From Saturnia japonica (lineage: Eukaryota; Arthropoda; Insecta; Lepidoptera; Saturniidae): a stretch of 64,000 nucleotides of DNA. Below the pieces are notes generated by a model that saw only the letters and a list, made by a program, of their open reading frames with translations, ran no database searches and had not been told where the DNA came from. The stretch is from NCBI GenBank assembly GCA_033032175.1, contig CM065304.1, positions 7,130,001 to 7,194,000 of the forward strand. Direction: 5' to 3'. How positions within the stretch are numbered: position 1 is the first letter of the stretch; each line of letters opens with the position of its first letter. The position numbers and the translations under genes are program-made. Shown piece by piece: positions 36,661 through 46,935 of this stretch.

Positions 36661-37130
36661 TACGCTAACCTCAATTACGTTTTACGTCAGGCTTTTGCCA
36701 ATGTCAATGTGCCAGCAACCTTAGAACTAGTGGGTTTAGTGCGTGACGATGGCAAGAGACCCGACGGTATGACGCTCATGCCTTGGAAGATGGGCCGGCC
36801 TTTAGTATGGGATGCCACGTGCGTAGATACTTTGGCACCATCCCACCTTCCAGCTACTTCTTCAAAGGCTGGCGCAGCAGAGAACCTCAAGCAGCGCAAG
36901 TATGTATCCGTTGGTAGGGACTACATATTTGTGCCCTTTGGAGTCGAAACCCTAGGTCCATGGGGACCAAGTGCACGCAGCCTCTTTAAAGAACTCGCAA
37001 GTCAACTGGTCGACACATCTAAGCATTGCTATACAACAAGGTAATGTGTCCAGCCTTCTTGGTACTTTTCGTTCTGGCGGTGATTTGGATGGCATCCAAT
37101 ATTTATATATTTTTTTATATGTTTATTATC
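36661..37130 (+). pseudogene. Retroelement-type C-terminal domain with PD..WD motif, frameshifted
   Basis: The frame can be read from about 36661 (NYVLRQAFANVNVPATLE) through GLVRDDGKRPDGMTLMPW and RPLVWDATCVDTLAPSHL to VPFGVETLGPWGPSAR, closing at 37044. The next part (SIAIQQGNVSSLLGTF) is in another frame at about 37022-37075. I recognise this as the C-terminal domain of reverse-transcriptase-like proteins that are repeated in many invertebrate genomes. The RPD...WD arrangement recalls PD-(D/E)XK nucleases such as the R2-type endonuclease, but this is inference. The frameshift and missing N-terminus indicate a fragment. Confidence 0.6.
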
Positions 37131-37211
37131 CTTAACTCAATCTTAATTATAAATATTTTATAGAAAAGGAGTTACTACCTACTTAAACATAACTAAATAG
37201 TTTAATTTCCA

Positions 37212-38337
37212 TTAAAAAAATATCGCATTAGTATACTTATTTTTCATCTGGGTTCTATTTTTGATTTCAAGCTTGTCGACTATAGTTTTAGGTAATTTAT
37301 TTAACGTTCTGGGCAGAATGCATCTTCGAACCCTCTCGCCGTACACGTTGTTACATTTAGGTATTTCAAATGTAGGAAGATAAGCCAGATTACGTAAGGT
37401 CACAGGTCTTACTATCCTATTTAAGTTCCACTCACAGTTACTGTATTGAGTTACAATTGCCAAATCCAACTTATCAAAAACGCTCAGAACTTTACAATAG
37501 TCAAATAAATTATGATAGTTATCTTTGTTTTTATACTTAATCTTTAACGGAACAATACTTTTCAATAACCTTACTTACAAATTATATATATCCTTCAAAT
37601 AAGTCATATATGTACGTCCGTAGCTAGCCAGTCCATAATTTATCACTGAATCAGCTAATGACATATACAAGAGCCTCAGTGTGTTGCAAGGAACTTTATG
37701 TTTAAGTATGCACAATTTTGACAGCATAGCTCTAAGTTTACAACATACCTGGCCAACATGCGGACCCCAATTAAATTTATAATCTATTTTAAGCCCAAGA
37801 TATGTATGCTCTTCCACTACGTCAAAGTAAGTTCAAGTGCATGCAGTTGTGCTCATGAGCGACGATCTTAGGCAGGTAGTTCATTTTTTTATATGGTGAA
37901 TGAATAAACATTAGCTTAGTTTTACTGCAGTTAATGGATAAACCTAAATCGTGAGCCCACTTGCTTAACATAATAAAATCCTCCTGAAACATACCTTGCA
38001 CCTTATTGAAATCCTTGAGAGCCTTGATTATACATGTGTCATCAGCAAACTGATATACCGAACCACCTTGAAATATATTGCACATATCGTTCACATAAAA
38101 TAAGTAGTCCGTCGGTCCCAGGACGGTTCCTTGGGCCGTGCCTTGATATGTAGGTACCTGGCAATTATGTTCACCAGCTATGGTGATTACATTTAATCTA
38201 TTTGCTAATTTTCCATTATTTAGATGTACAAATATGTTAGTATAAGTACATAAAAAATGGCTTAAATATGTATAAATCTTATATTTACTGTTAGTTATAA
38301 ATATATTATTAAATTTTACCCTAGTTAAATTATTCAA
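37212..38337 (-). pseudogene. Decayed non-LTR reverse transcriptase
   Basis: Three minus-strand frames in order. 38337-37822 has QGTAQGTVLGPTDYLFYVND, then VYQFADDTCIIKAL and LSINCSKTKLMFI. 37817-37575 has EHTYLGLKIDYKFNWGPHV and LLYMSLADSVINYGLASYGR. 37565-37212 has RPVTLRNLAYLPTFEIPKCN and RRCILPRTLNKLP. The first carries the reverse transcriptase catalytic FADD box and the QGxxLGP motif; the others are the thumb and C-terminal region. Two frameshifts and a missing N-terminus make it inactive. It is probably Jockey/CR1-like. Confidence 0.75.
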
Positions 38338-40396
38338 TAATTAATCTCATTTAGGTATTTTTATCTCATTAAAATATATTTGTCGTTTTATATAATTTTG
38401 CCTCGGTAAATGCATCCTCATCGTCAGGCATTGCTCTAGACTTTGACTCAAGCGATGCTGCGTAGCTCTGTTACGGATTGTGTCTGTCCATTGAAGCTGA
38501 GCGAAGCTGGCAAGTTATTCAAAGAGGGTCCGCACATTGGTTCACGATTCGGAAAAAAGGGAAATAGGCATTTAAAGTTGAAATTTCAATCTAATTTTTG
38601 TTTTAAAGAATGTTCGATCATAATTCAAATAATTTTTATTCTTCGATAAATTTCGACAGAGAGTTAAAATAGATAAAATTTATAATAAAGGTAATAAAAG
38701 AGATAAAATTACTAAATTTATTGTTCTATTGAAAAATTCAAATGTTATTAAATTACACGAAAAGTTATCTGGTGAGCAACTTATAGTGTATATTTTGTTG
38801 TAGATTAAGGTGGTCATTAATTAATAAAGATAATTAAGGTGTTCTGAATATCAAATAATAATAAACATGTCCGCCGCCGCGCCATTCGAGTTCTTTATGT
38901 GTAAAGTGGCTAATATTTCCGAGGTGTAATTTTTAAAGAATAACTTAATAACTTTTCATCTTAGGTAGATTTCGATAAAGTCAATAGTTTTTGGGATATT
39001 TTTTTATTTTTTCACCGGTTGGGCAAAATGTACTTTTTATTTTTTCTATCAAAACAGTTCCAATTGAGGAGTCTAAGGTGTATAGTGTGCATTATATATT
39101 AGCATAAAAGCAGATATTCTGTAGCAATCAATGGAACTTGTGAATTCTCAAACCTAAACACTTAGAAATTAGAAAATGTTTATGTTGAACAGGATTGCCA
39201 GGTGTTAAGTTTTTATCAGAAATAATTGTTGTTTTTTTAATCTCTTGTTCTCGTGTCAGTGGTTGAAATTAAACTTCTTTGGGCACGGAAAGGAAATATT
39301 TGTGTAATGTGACATTACGTTACGTTACCTTACGAAAGATACTTATCTCATTGTCCTCCATAAACTTGATTAAAATCAAAATACGCAGTAGCCATTTAGA
39401 TGTCAGAGGGAATATAATAATTATTATCAAAACAATTCCTAAATATCGAGTCATGTTATAAAATAAATGTATAAAAGGACTTCATTTGGAAAATGAACAA
39501 AAATATGCATAATCAGTATATTTACATATTTTTTTCCTTTTAATAAACTACTACCAAATTCTGTCATAAATCATAGAATTTTATAAATTCACATTTTTAG
39601 ACTTCAGCTTCACAATATAGATTTTTTTCTTTTCTGCATGCATGCTCGTCGATTTACAGTACTCTTGACCTGACCTTTCTTCAGAACGTCTCTGATTTGA
39701 TCGATAAATGTTCATCTAGGCCTTCCTCTTCCAACGTTTCCTTTAACACTCGCATTATAAATTTGTTTAGTTAAATTTGACTGTTTGTGTTAAGTTAAGT
39801 GGTACTTAACTAAGTTATGTTCTGGTGTTTGGCACTCCACTCAAATAAAAAAAAATTCGATGCGTTTTGTTATACAATATTAAGTGTTGACATTTAAAAC
39901 TGCAGTAATTATACTTAAAGCGTATAAATTACTGCTCTTGTTCATAGTACCTACTGATAACCCATGTCAACTAACACTTATACACTTTCAATATAAGTTA
40001 CTTATACTGATAACCTATATCAACTAAAACTTAAACTGCGATACAAAGTATAAGTTATTGCCCTTGTTCATGGTACAGTTAGATGATTTCTGTTAAACCA
40101 ATATAACGTGTGGATTGACATAGGTACTAAGTAGATATATTAAGTGCTTAATTATTGCTTTTGGGTCGTGTACTATTTTTGAGTTGAAGCCATAAAGTTT
40201 GTTACTTATTGCCCTTTTTCTTTGCACTGTTACTGTATATAAGCCATGGCTTCATGTTCGTTAAGTCACTTCAGCTTCTTCCGTCCTTAATCGCTCTCTA
40301 GCGATCTGACTACGGACCTGGTCTTAGGCCTGCCGGTCAGCTTGAACGAAGAAAGCTTCTATAGGGAGTAGGTAGGAGTAGACATATGTTGACGTA
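38338..40396. other. Intergenic AT-rich sequence
   Basis: No recognisable gene. Short repeats of 'ataactta..agtt' type occur at about 39780-40080. The right boundary is the first copy of the target duplication of the R1-clade insertion. Confidence 0.5.
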
Positions 40397-40411
40397 GGTG
40401 CAGGTTTATGT
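40397..40411 (+). repeat. Target-site duplication, left copy
   Basis: ggtgcaggtttatgt, identical to 45191-45205. It marks the outer limits of the R1-clade LINE insertion between them. Confidence 0.9.
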
Positions 40412-40723
40412 GGGGTGCGTGTCAGGAACCTCCTGGTGGTGCACCCCGGGCAACGTCGACCAGTCTGGTCGGCGGCTGATACCTGACAAACTCCTCCCGG
40501 TATCCCTCTGATTATCAGAGGGGACTGTGGAGGGGTATTGGCTGGAGGGCCATTAAAAGCTCCTGGGTGTGGCATGTGCGCGGCGCACCCAGTACCGGGC
40601 TGGGGCCGATGAGGGCTCAATTTGAGCCCCAAGGGCCCAGTTCCGGACAGCGGCTGGCGGGATCGGTAGCTTTTATACCGGTCCCGGCAGGCGTACCGCA
40701 AACTGACGTTTAAGAAAATAGCG

Positions 40724-41143
40724 ATGGATTCGGCAAAATTTAAGAGTAAACTACCCCAGGAGGGTACCCGAAAGGGAGAATCCCTCCCCGAGCCTAGCTC
40801 GGGCTGCCCCGCGTCTTCTGGGGGGGGGGGGGGGGCAAAATTTTGCAAGATTCAAGAAAACACACGACGACACTGGCAAGTAAGCTGACGACTGATTCCA
40901 CTAAAACGACGACCTTGGCTAAGGAAAAACGGTTAATTGATAGACCCGTTGTGGTCCTGGAGCGAGATCAGTCGCTTGACCGATTTACAGTCAAGCACTG
41001 GTCTAATAGCTCCAGTAGTTTAACGGCATTGGGGGCTGAAGGGAGAAAGCGGTTGCATTTGGAAGATGCACACGATGATGATGTTGTGGAAGTCTCTCCC
41101 TGTAAAATTACAACGGCTCGGCGTGGTAAAGCACGTGACTTGG
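40724..41143 (+). pseudogene. R1-clade ORF1, N-terminal part
   Basis: ATG at 40724 opens MDSAKFKSKLPQEGTRKGES. A run of 16 G (40820-40835) then shifts the frame, and the continuation is read in another frame from about 40838: RKHTTTLASKLTTDS, later KRLHLEDAHDDDVVEVSPCK and TARRGKARDL. LINE ORF1 proteins bind element RNA. The reading stops where the 1,009-bp element is inserted. Excising that element with one TTGG copy joins this frame to 42157 without a shift. Confidence 0.7.
40820..40835 (+). repeat. Run of 16 G inside ORF1
   Basis: Uninterrupted G run in the poly-Gly part of ORF1. Its present length puts the start codon at 40724 out of frame with the rest of the protein. Confidence 0.9.
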
Positions 41144-42152
41144 TGTTATGATTATAATTTAATTTAGGATAGTTATGTATAGATTTTCCAGCATACCTTA
41201 CAATTTTCAGATATGCGTTTTACAAATTATTAATACACAATTTTAATGTCCATAACCGAGACGTTCTTCTTGCTCCGACAGCTCAGCGTAGAGATCCTTG
41301 CCTAGGATCTAGAATAGAAGTCGGCACGGTGTAGGCCGTATCAGGATACACTGCTCAAGCAGACGACGCAGCACCAAATATCTTATCTATTGAGATTTCC
41401 TCATATGTAAAAGGAAAAGTTATTATTTGTATTATAAATACAAAATCCAGTTGATACTTTCCCGGTAGTGTTCTTTCAATGTTCAGTAAGTATTTGTCGT
41501 TTTGACAAAGGGTATTTCACCCATATTAATATTAAAATTATAAATATGTTATAAAATAAACTATCTTTTCGACTCCCAGGTCTGTTGTACAATAATTTGG
41601 TTTCTATTAAAACACAGGATAATTATGATATAAACGTTACTACTATTCAAAGGTCTGCCGTACAATGAATAAAACATGATCAGATCCATCCTGAAGAATC
41701 TGTCATACTCTCTGTTCTAATTTTCTCTTTTGTTTTCGTTTGAATTCAAAATTTCATCTTACTAGACTTTTCTTATTTTAAAAATTCAAAATAAATCTAA
41801 TCATAGATTTATTTTGCTAAACTAGAACCTGGATAGAATATTTGTCTATACCTGAGAAACTCCTAACTGCGCATGCTCTATTACTATCAAAGAATTATCA
41901 ATGACAGAGATTGTCATAATATTGCAATGTAAACAATACGAACCTAAAATATTAACAAAGCTGTTATTAAACCAAAATTATCAAGTTATAAATTATCTAA
42001 ACGCATCAATACATAAACCTATCATTAATTGGTATCCTGGAAATAAAAGAATAGGTACACCAAAACAATAATAAGGTAAATCAAATGAACTTATGATGAA
42101 TAATATAAAGTAGATATTAAATAAGATTATCTTCCAGATAAATAATATAACA
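41144..42152. mobile_element. TG..CA element of 1,009 bp, probably a solo LTR
   Basis: Starts TGTTATGATTAT, ends ATAATATAACA, and is flanked by TTGG (41140-41143 and 42153-42156). Removing the element plus one TTGG restores a continuous ORF1 frame (Asp-Leu-Gly-Ser), which fixes the boundaries independently of the repeat. TG..CA ends with a 4-bp duplication are typical of Gypsy-type LTRs. It is AT-rich with no coding region. No second copy was found in the window, so the LTR identity is inferred. Confidence 0.7.
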
Positions 42153-43814
42153 TTGGGCAGTTCTTCCAGGGCGAAGAGCGTCCCCGCATCAGTAGACGAG
42201 TTATCTGGGCCCATTCCCTCTGGAAGCACCCAGTGCGGTGATGCTCATCAGGAGGTGGACGAGGAGCCGCCGTTGGACATAGAGACCCTTGATCCAGAGC
42301 GACTGAGGGCTCTGGCTACCAGCAGAGTTAAAAATATCCTTGAGGTTTGCAAGACATCTGGCAACCTCAAGGGTACTTCTATTAAAAAACTAAAAGAGGC
42401 GGCCAGGACACTGGAGGAGGTCACAGCTACAGCGCTCAAGCGCACGGTAGAGCAGGAAACGCTTATCCTCCGGCGCGAGATGCGTAAGCTACGCGAAGAG
42501 GCGACCGAGATGAGAGTGGAACTCGCCGCTCTGCGTGGCCAGGTAAAGGCTGCGCCAGTGCAGGTGGTGCCGGAGGTCCCTCACCGGGAGCAGGAAATAG
42601 TTCCTCAGGCGTTGCTGGATGCGATGATGGTCCGTATGGACAACATGGAACATTCCCTTCGGGTATCTCTCGGTGAGATGATTACCGCCCGCTTGGATGA
42701 TCGTCTTCCCCCTGCAGAGGTGGTTCGTCCATCCTTGGCCGTGGATAGGAGGCTGGAAAAAGCTGGGCCTGTAGGGGGGCCAAAGTCTAGGCCCGCTGGT
42801 GCCAAGAAGAAGCCGGCTAAACCCGCGCTTGCACCTTGTGCTGCGACCTCTGGGGCAGCGCCATTCCAAGAGTCGGTCCCTAGAGTGGTCCTGAATACGA
42901 CTCCAACCACGGCGCAAAATGCCGAAGCGACGTGGACCGAAGTATCCCGTCGCAAAAAGAAAAGGAATAAGAAGAGGAAGGCGGTACCGTCTGCGAAGGC
43001 AGCTTCCACTCCTCAGAAGGGTGCACCTCGGAAGTCCAAGGTGAAGCTCCCCCCGAGCCCGCTTGCGGCTGCCGTGGTCATGACACTGCAGCCCCAGGCA
43101 GTGGCTCAGGGGATGAGCTACAAAACGGCTCTACTTATGGCTAGAGAGGCTGTCAATCTGACGTCGATGGGAATTGATAGGCTCTCGTTCCGTCAGACTA
43201 AAACGGGAGCAAGAATCTTCGAAATTCCTGGCTCCCAAGGCCCGGAGCAAGCCGACAGACTGGCGCAGAGTCTCCAGGAGGCGTTGGCGGACGTTGCCTT
43301 GATCAACCGGCCTGTCAAGAGGGTTAGCGTCCGCATCGTCGGCTTGGATGACTCTGTGACCAGAGATGAGGTTGTGGCCGCCACGGCGTTAAAGGGCGGA
43401 TGCCAGCCAGCCCATATAAGAGCTGGCGAAATTCGCAATTTTAGAGGAGGCCTGGGTGCGATACATCTGTCTGTGCCCGTAGCCGCGGCTAGGACCCTGG
43501 CGGAGGCTGGGCGCCTCCTTGTCGGTTGGAGCGCGGCCCGGGTTCATGTGCTTGAATACAAGCCAATGCGCTGTTTCAAGTGCATGGGTTTGGGCCACAC
43601 TCGGCCCTTGTGCCCGTCAGCAGTTGACAGGGGAGTGCTCTGCTTCCGCTGCGGTAAACCTGGTCACAGGGCACGAGATTGTGAGGCAGAGGCACTGCAT
43701 TGCGCCGTTTGTGCTGACGCAGGAAAGTCGGCGGCACATTACATGGGGGGAGCCGGATGCAGGCCAAACTCTTCAGGTAAAGGGAAGGCACCATCCGCAC
43801 CAGAACCTCCTTGA
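42153..43814 (+). CDS. R1-clade LINE ORF1 (gag-like), main part with zinc knuckles
   Basis: 553 codons open. Layout: acidic N-terminal region, a conserved segment SGNLKGTSIKKLKEAARTLE, a coiled coil (about residues 85-130), a basic Lys/Arg-rich stretch (about 265-290), an RRM-like region (KRVSVRIVGLDDSVTRDEVV) and CCHC zinc knuckles near the C-terminus (CFKCMGLGHTRPLC, CFRCGKPGHRARDC, then a third Cys/His cluster CAVCADAGKSAAHYMGGAGC). This is the standard ORF1 plan of R1-clade LINEs. Its true start is upstream of the inserted TG..CA element. It ends PSAPEPP and is followed at once by 3' untranslated sequence. Confidence 0.85.
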   Translation: MGSSSRAKSVPASVDELSGPIPSGSTQCGDAHQEVDEEPPLDIETLDPERLRALATSRVKNILEVCKTSGNLKGTSIKKLKEAARTLEEVTATALKRTVEQETLILRREMRKLREEATEMRVELAALRGQVKAAPVQVVPEVPHREQEIVPQALLDAMMVRMDNMEHSLRVSLGEMITARLDDRLPPAEVVRPSLAVDRRLEKAGPVGGPKSRPAGAKKKPAKPALAPCAATSGAAPFQESVPRVVLNTTPTTAQNAEATWTEVSRRKKKRNKKRKAVPSAKAASTPQKGAPRKSKVKLPPSPLAAAVVMTLQPQAVAQGMSYKTALLMAREAVNLTSMGIDRLSFRQTKTGARIFEIPGSQGPEQADRLAQSLQEALADVALINRPVKRVSVRIVGLDDSVTRDEVVAATALKGGCQPAHIRAGEIRNFRGGLGAIHLSVPVAAARTLAEAGRLLVGWSAARVHVLEYKPMRCFKCMGLGHTRPLCPSAVDRGVLCFRCGKPGHRARDCEAEALHCAVCADAGKSAAHYMGGAGCRPNSSGKGKAPSAPEPP

Positions 43815-44188
43815 GGTTCAGCGCAGACGAATAGGTAAAGGGAAGGAGGGCGTTTTTTGCCTTCTCCTCTACCTTGCTGGACCAAGGGAAGACGGGTCGG
43901 GGGGCCCGTCTTTCCATTGCACTGGTTCAGCCGTCTGGGAGACAGTTGGGGTGGTACCAGACTGTCTCTCTTTAGCGCCGGGGCCCGACTGGGGCCGGCC
44001 GCCGGGGCGTCGTGGCAGATTGCAACCGCAGTGCCCGCGCGTCCCACTATGGCGGCCGATGGTACACCGTGGAGTTTTAGTGAGTAAGAGTCTCACATAA
44101 CCACTCGTCCCCCCGGGCGGGTGTGTACCCATGACGGGTTTCTCCACGTTAAAAAAAAAAAAAATAAAATAAAAAGGTTCCCCCCCGG
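43815..44188 (+). other. LINE 3' untranslated region, A-rich tail and junction
   Basis: GC-rich sequence ending 'gacgggtttctccacg' then an A-rich tail (44148-44175). About a dozen bases (ggttcccccccg) that match neither copy separate it from the second copy, as expected for non-templated bases at a reverse-transcriptase jump or a 5' truncation point. Confidence 0.75.
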
Positions 44189-45190
44189 GGAATTGATAAG
44201 CTCTTGTTCCGTCAGACTAAAACGGGAGCAAGAATCTTTGAAATTCCTGGCTCCCAAGGCCCGGAGCAAGCCGACAAACTGGCGCAGGGTCTCCAGGCGG
44301 CGTTGGCGGACGTTGCCTTGATCAACCGGCCTGTCAAGAGGGTTAGCGTCCGCATCGTCGGCTTGGATGACTCTGTGACCAGAGATGAGGTTGTTGCCGC
44401 CACGGCGTTAAAGGGCGGATGCCAGCCAGCCCATATAAGGGCTGGCGAAATTCGCAATTTTAGAGGAGGCCTGGGTGCGATACATTTGTCTGTGCCCGTA
44501 GCCGCGGCTAGGACCCTGGCGGAGGCTGGGCGCCTCCTTGTCGGTTGGAGCGCGGCCCGGGTTCATGTGCTTGAATACAAGCCAATGCGCTGTTTCAAGT
44601 GCATGGGTCTGGGCCACGCTCGTCCCTTGTGCCCGTCAGCAGTTGACAGGGGGGTGCTCTGCTTCCGTTGTGGTGAACCTGGTCACAGGGCACGAGATTG
44701 CGAGGCGGAGGCACTGCATTGCGCCGTTTGTGCTGACGCAGGAAAGTCGGCGGCACATTACATGGGGGGAGCCGGGTGCAGGCCAAACTCTTCAGGTAAA
44801 GTGAAGGCACCATCCGCACCAGAACCTCCTTGAGGTTTTAGCGCAGACGAATAGGTAAAGGGAAGGAGGGCGTTTTCTGCCTTCTCCTCTACCTTGCTGG
44901 ACCAAGAGGAGACGGGTCGGGGGCCCGTCTTCCCATTGCACTGGTCCAGCCGTCTGAGAGACAGTCGGGGTTGTACCAGACTGTCTCTCTTTAGCGCCGG
45001 GGCCCGACTTGGGCCGGCTGCCGGGGCGACGCGGCTGATTGCAACCGCAGTGCCCACGCGTCCCACTATGGCGGCCGATGGTACACCGTGGAGTTTTAGT
45101 GAGTAGGAGTCTCACATAACCACTCGTCCCCCCGGGTGGGTGTGTACCCATGACGGGTTTCTCCACGAATAAAAAAAAAAAAAAAAAAAA
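44189..45190 (+). mobile_element. Second, 5'-truncated copy of the same ORF1-only LINE
   Basis: Corresponds to 43169-44175 with few differences (for example Lys to Glu in the second knuckle, CFRCGEPGHRARDC). The open frame 44204-44833 gives the RRM-like region and zinc knuckles, then the same 3' untranslated region and poly(A). The ORF1-to-3'UTR junction is identical to the first copy, so loss of ORF2 predates this arrangement. Confidence 0.85.
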
Positions 45191-45205
45191 GGTGCAGGTT
45201 TATGT
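45191..45205 (+). repeat. Target-site duplication, right copy
   Basis: ggtgcaggtttatgt directly after the second poly(A). Confidence 0.9.
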
Positions 45206-45480
45206 TAAAAAATTGAAAAGTTTTAAATAATTTCGATTACTAACATAATCAGTTATTTTTATTTAGTTGTCAAATAGGGCCGCGTAACAGTTTGTTTCAT
45301 ACGGTTTTAAGTAGTTGGGGCCGTTCAGGTCAGTATGTGTTTAATTCTCAAATGATCAACTGGTGCTTTAAAATAACAAGGTAAGTTAAAGTGAAGTTCT
45401 AATACTGTGTAAATTATTGGAGCAAGCTTTATTTTATATAAATATAATGAAGTCTCGTCTGCTCCAGTAAAAAAATTTAA

Positions 45481-46491
45481 ATGGCAAACAAAGTGTCAAA
45501 CGACCATCTTGAGGAGCTTCTAGAGTTCCCCATCCAGCGTCCTGCTTTAGCCAAGGGCGTTGGGCTTGGGACAAGGTCGAAAGAAATGGTCAACAAACAC
45601 TGGAATGATCTTGCTACAAAGCTGAACTCGTATGGATCTGGATTGTCGAAATCAGCTGAGCGGTTGAAGAAGGTGAGCTTTCATTTATCAGAAATGCTTA
45701 GTTTATTTTTAAAGTTTAGTTTTATATATCTAATATATTACTTTGTTTTAAATGGAATTTTTAAAAATTCTCCTTATATTTTTTCATAGTATATCTGAAA
45801 GACTTTTTGAGAACTATACAACCGATTTTATGATATACTTTTTATCTATAACGTGTTACGCTACCTACACTTATTTTATGGGAACTTTTTAGAAATTAAA
45901 ATATCATTACCAACTTTTATGCAGATAGTTATATGTATATTAATTATGTTATGTTTATCTCTAATGAAGGTTGTTTGTTAAAAAAATTATTTTGCCGTTA
46001 TACTGGGCTGAACTTAAGCATAAAAGTAAGGCCAGACAGGCAAAACGAAAGAGGGATGCTCTCAGTACTGGTGGATGGCACATCTAGCCGAGATGAAATG
46101 TCAGAAATGGACAAAAAAGTATTGGCTATCATAAGTGAACAAGCTGTGTTTGGTGACAGAGAGCACCAAATTCCTGTATTTGTAAGTTCTGCAATATTTT
46201 GTAATATTTATACATATTTATTTAAATCATTCAACCTTTAGATAGTTACTATTTAATACTTATTTTTCAGAACACTGACCCTAATCCAGAACAAGTACCA
46301 ATAATTGATTTAATAACTGGTCCTGAGGAAGTACTACAATATGGTAACTGGTAATTATGTATTTTCAAGAATATATTATTATACTTAATCTTTTTTGTAA
46401 CATTAGGTACTCAAAATTTGTTTTAGATAAACTGGCAAATGATCAAGACCTCTCTTTTAACCAAACTGTTGAAAGTTCACCTTCAAGTTAG
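45481..46491 (+). pseudogene. Zeste-type SANT/Myb DNA-binding protein, frameshifted
   Basis: Exon 45481-45672 starts MANKVSNDHLEELLEFPIQR and has a SANT/Myb-like domain of the regulatory-protein-zeste kind (RPALAKG, HWNDLATKLNS, SKSAERLKK), with donor GTGAGC. A second exon, about 45970-46181, reads YWAELKHKSKARQAKRKRDA, then shifts frame near 46075 (one extra base) into SSRDEMSEMDKKVLAIISEQ, donor GTAAGT. Exons 46271-46343 and 46427-46491 follow in phase and end at TAG (SSPSS). The acceptor of exon 2 could not be placed in phase. Zeste-like proteins form large families in Lepidoptera. The frameshift may be real or an assembly error. Confidence 0.6.
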
Positions 46492-46935
46492 GGTCAAACT
46501 TGCAAAGTGTGTAAAGTGTTCCTCTAGTATTTTTTCATTACTATACTATACGATGTATATAACTTTTTTTTAAATGTCAATATAAAAATGCTTGTTCCAA
46601 GTGAATATCCGTAATAATAATTGTAATTCATACTCGTGTGCGGTGATTGTACTTCCAAGGTATTGGTGATTATTAATACTGTGTCAAACATATTATTATG
46701 GTTATTATATTTGTTTATTTCTAGATAGTTCAGAATTTCCAATAGCCTCACACTATTTCCACACTTGATACAGGCACACTACCGCAATATGAATCAGAAG
46801 AGCAAAAGAGAAGTAATTATAATAAATAAATTTTTTTTTAAATTGTTTTTATGTTTGAGAGTTTGCAATTGCAAGTGATGTTAAGTGGCAATGTGGAGTT
46901 CAGCGGAGGTGAGGAACAGAGAGTAAAGTTCTTCA
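46492..46935 (+). other. Sequence downstream of the Zeste-like gene
   Basis: AT-rich. 'caatatgaatcagaagagca' near 46785 could be further coding sequence (QYESEEQKR) of the same gene beyond an interruption, but this is weak. Confidence 0.3.

Larger units (their letters stand above)
40412..45190 (+). mobile_element. R1-clade LINE insertion: ORF1-only element plus tandem truncated copy
   Basis: Bounded by a 15-bp direct duplication and ending in poly(A) (45170-45190). Order: GC-rich 5' leader (40412-40723), ORF1 (40724 to 43814, split by a TG..CA insertion), 3' region with A-rich tail (43815-44175), 12-13 extra bases, then a 5'-truncated second copy (44189-45169) with its own poly(A). The ORF1 zinc knuckles and the 3' end (gacgggtttctccacg) fit R1-clade LINEs. 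ORF2, which would encode endonuclease and reverse transcriptase, is absent from both copies: the 3' untranslated region follows ORF1 directly. Confidence 0.8.

Noticed and set aside
40324..40848. Minus-strand 174-residue ORF as a gene
   Set aside because: It lies antisense to the LINE 5' leader and poly-G tract, with biased Pro/Arg/Gly composition from GC-rich sequence.
43389..45166. Many overlapping ORFs on both strands around the LINE ORF1
   Set aside because: They are shadows of GC-rich ORF1 and its 3' region, duplicated in the tandem copy.
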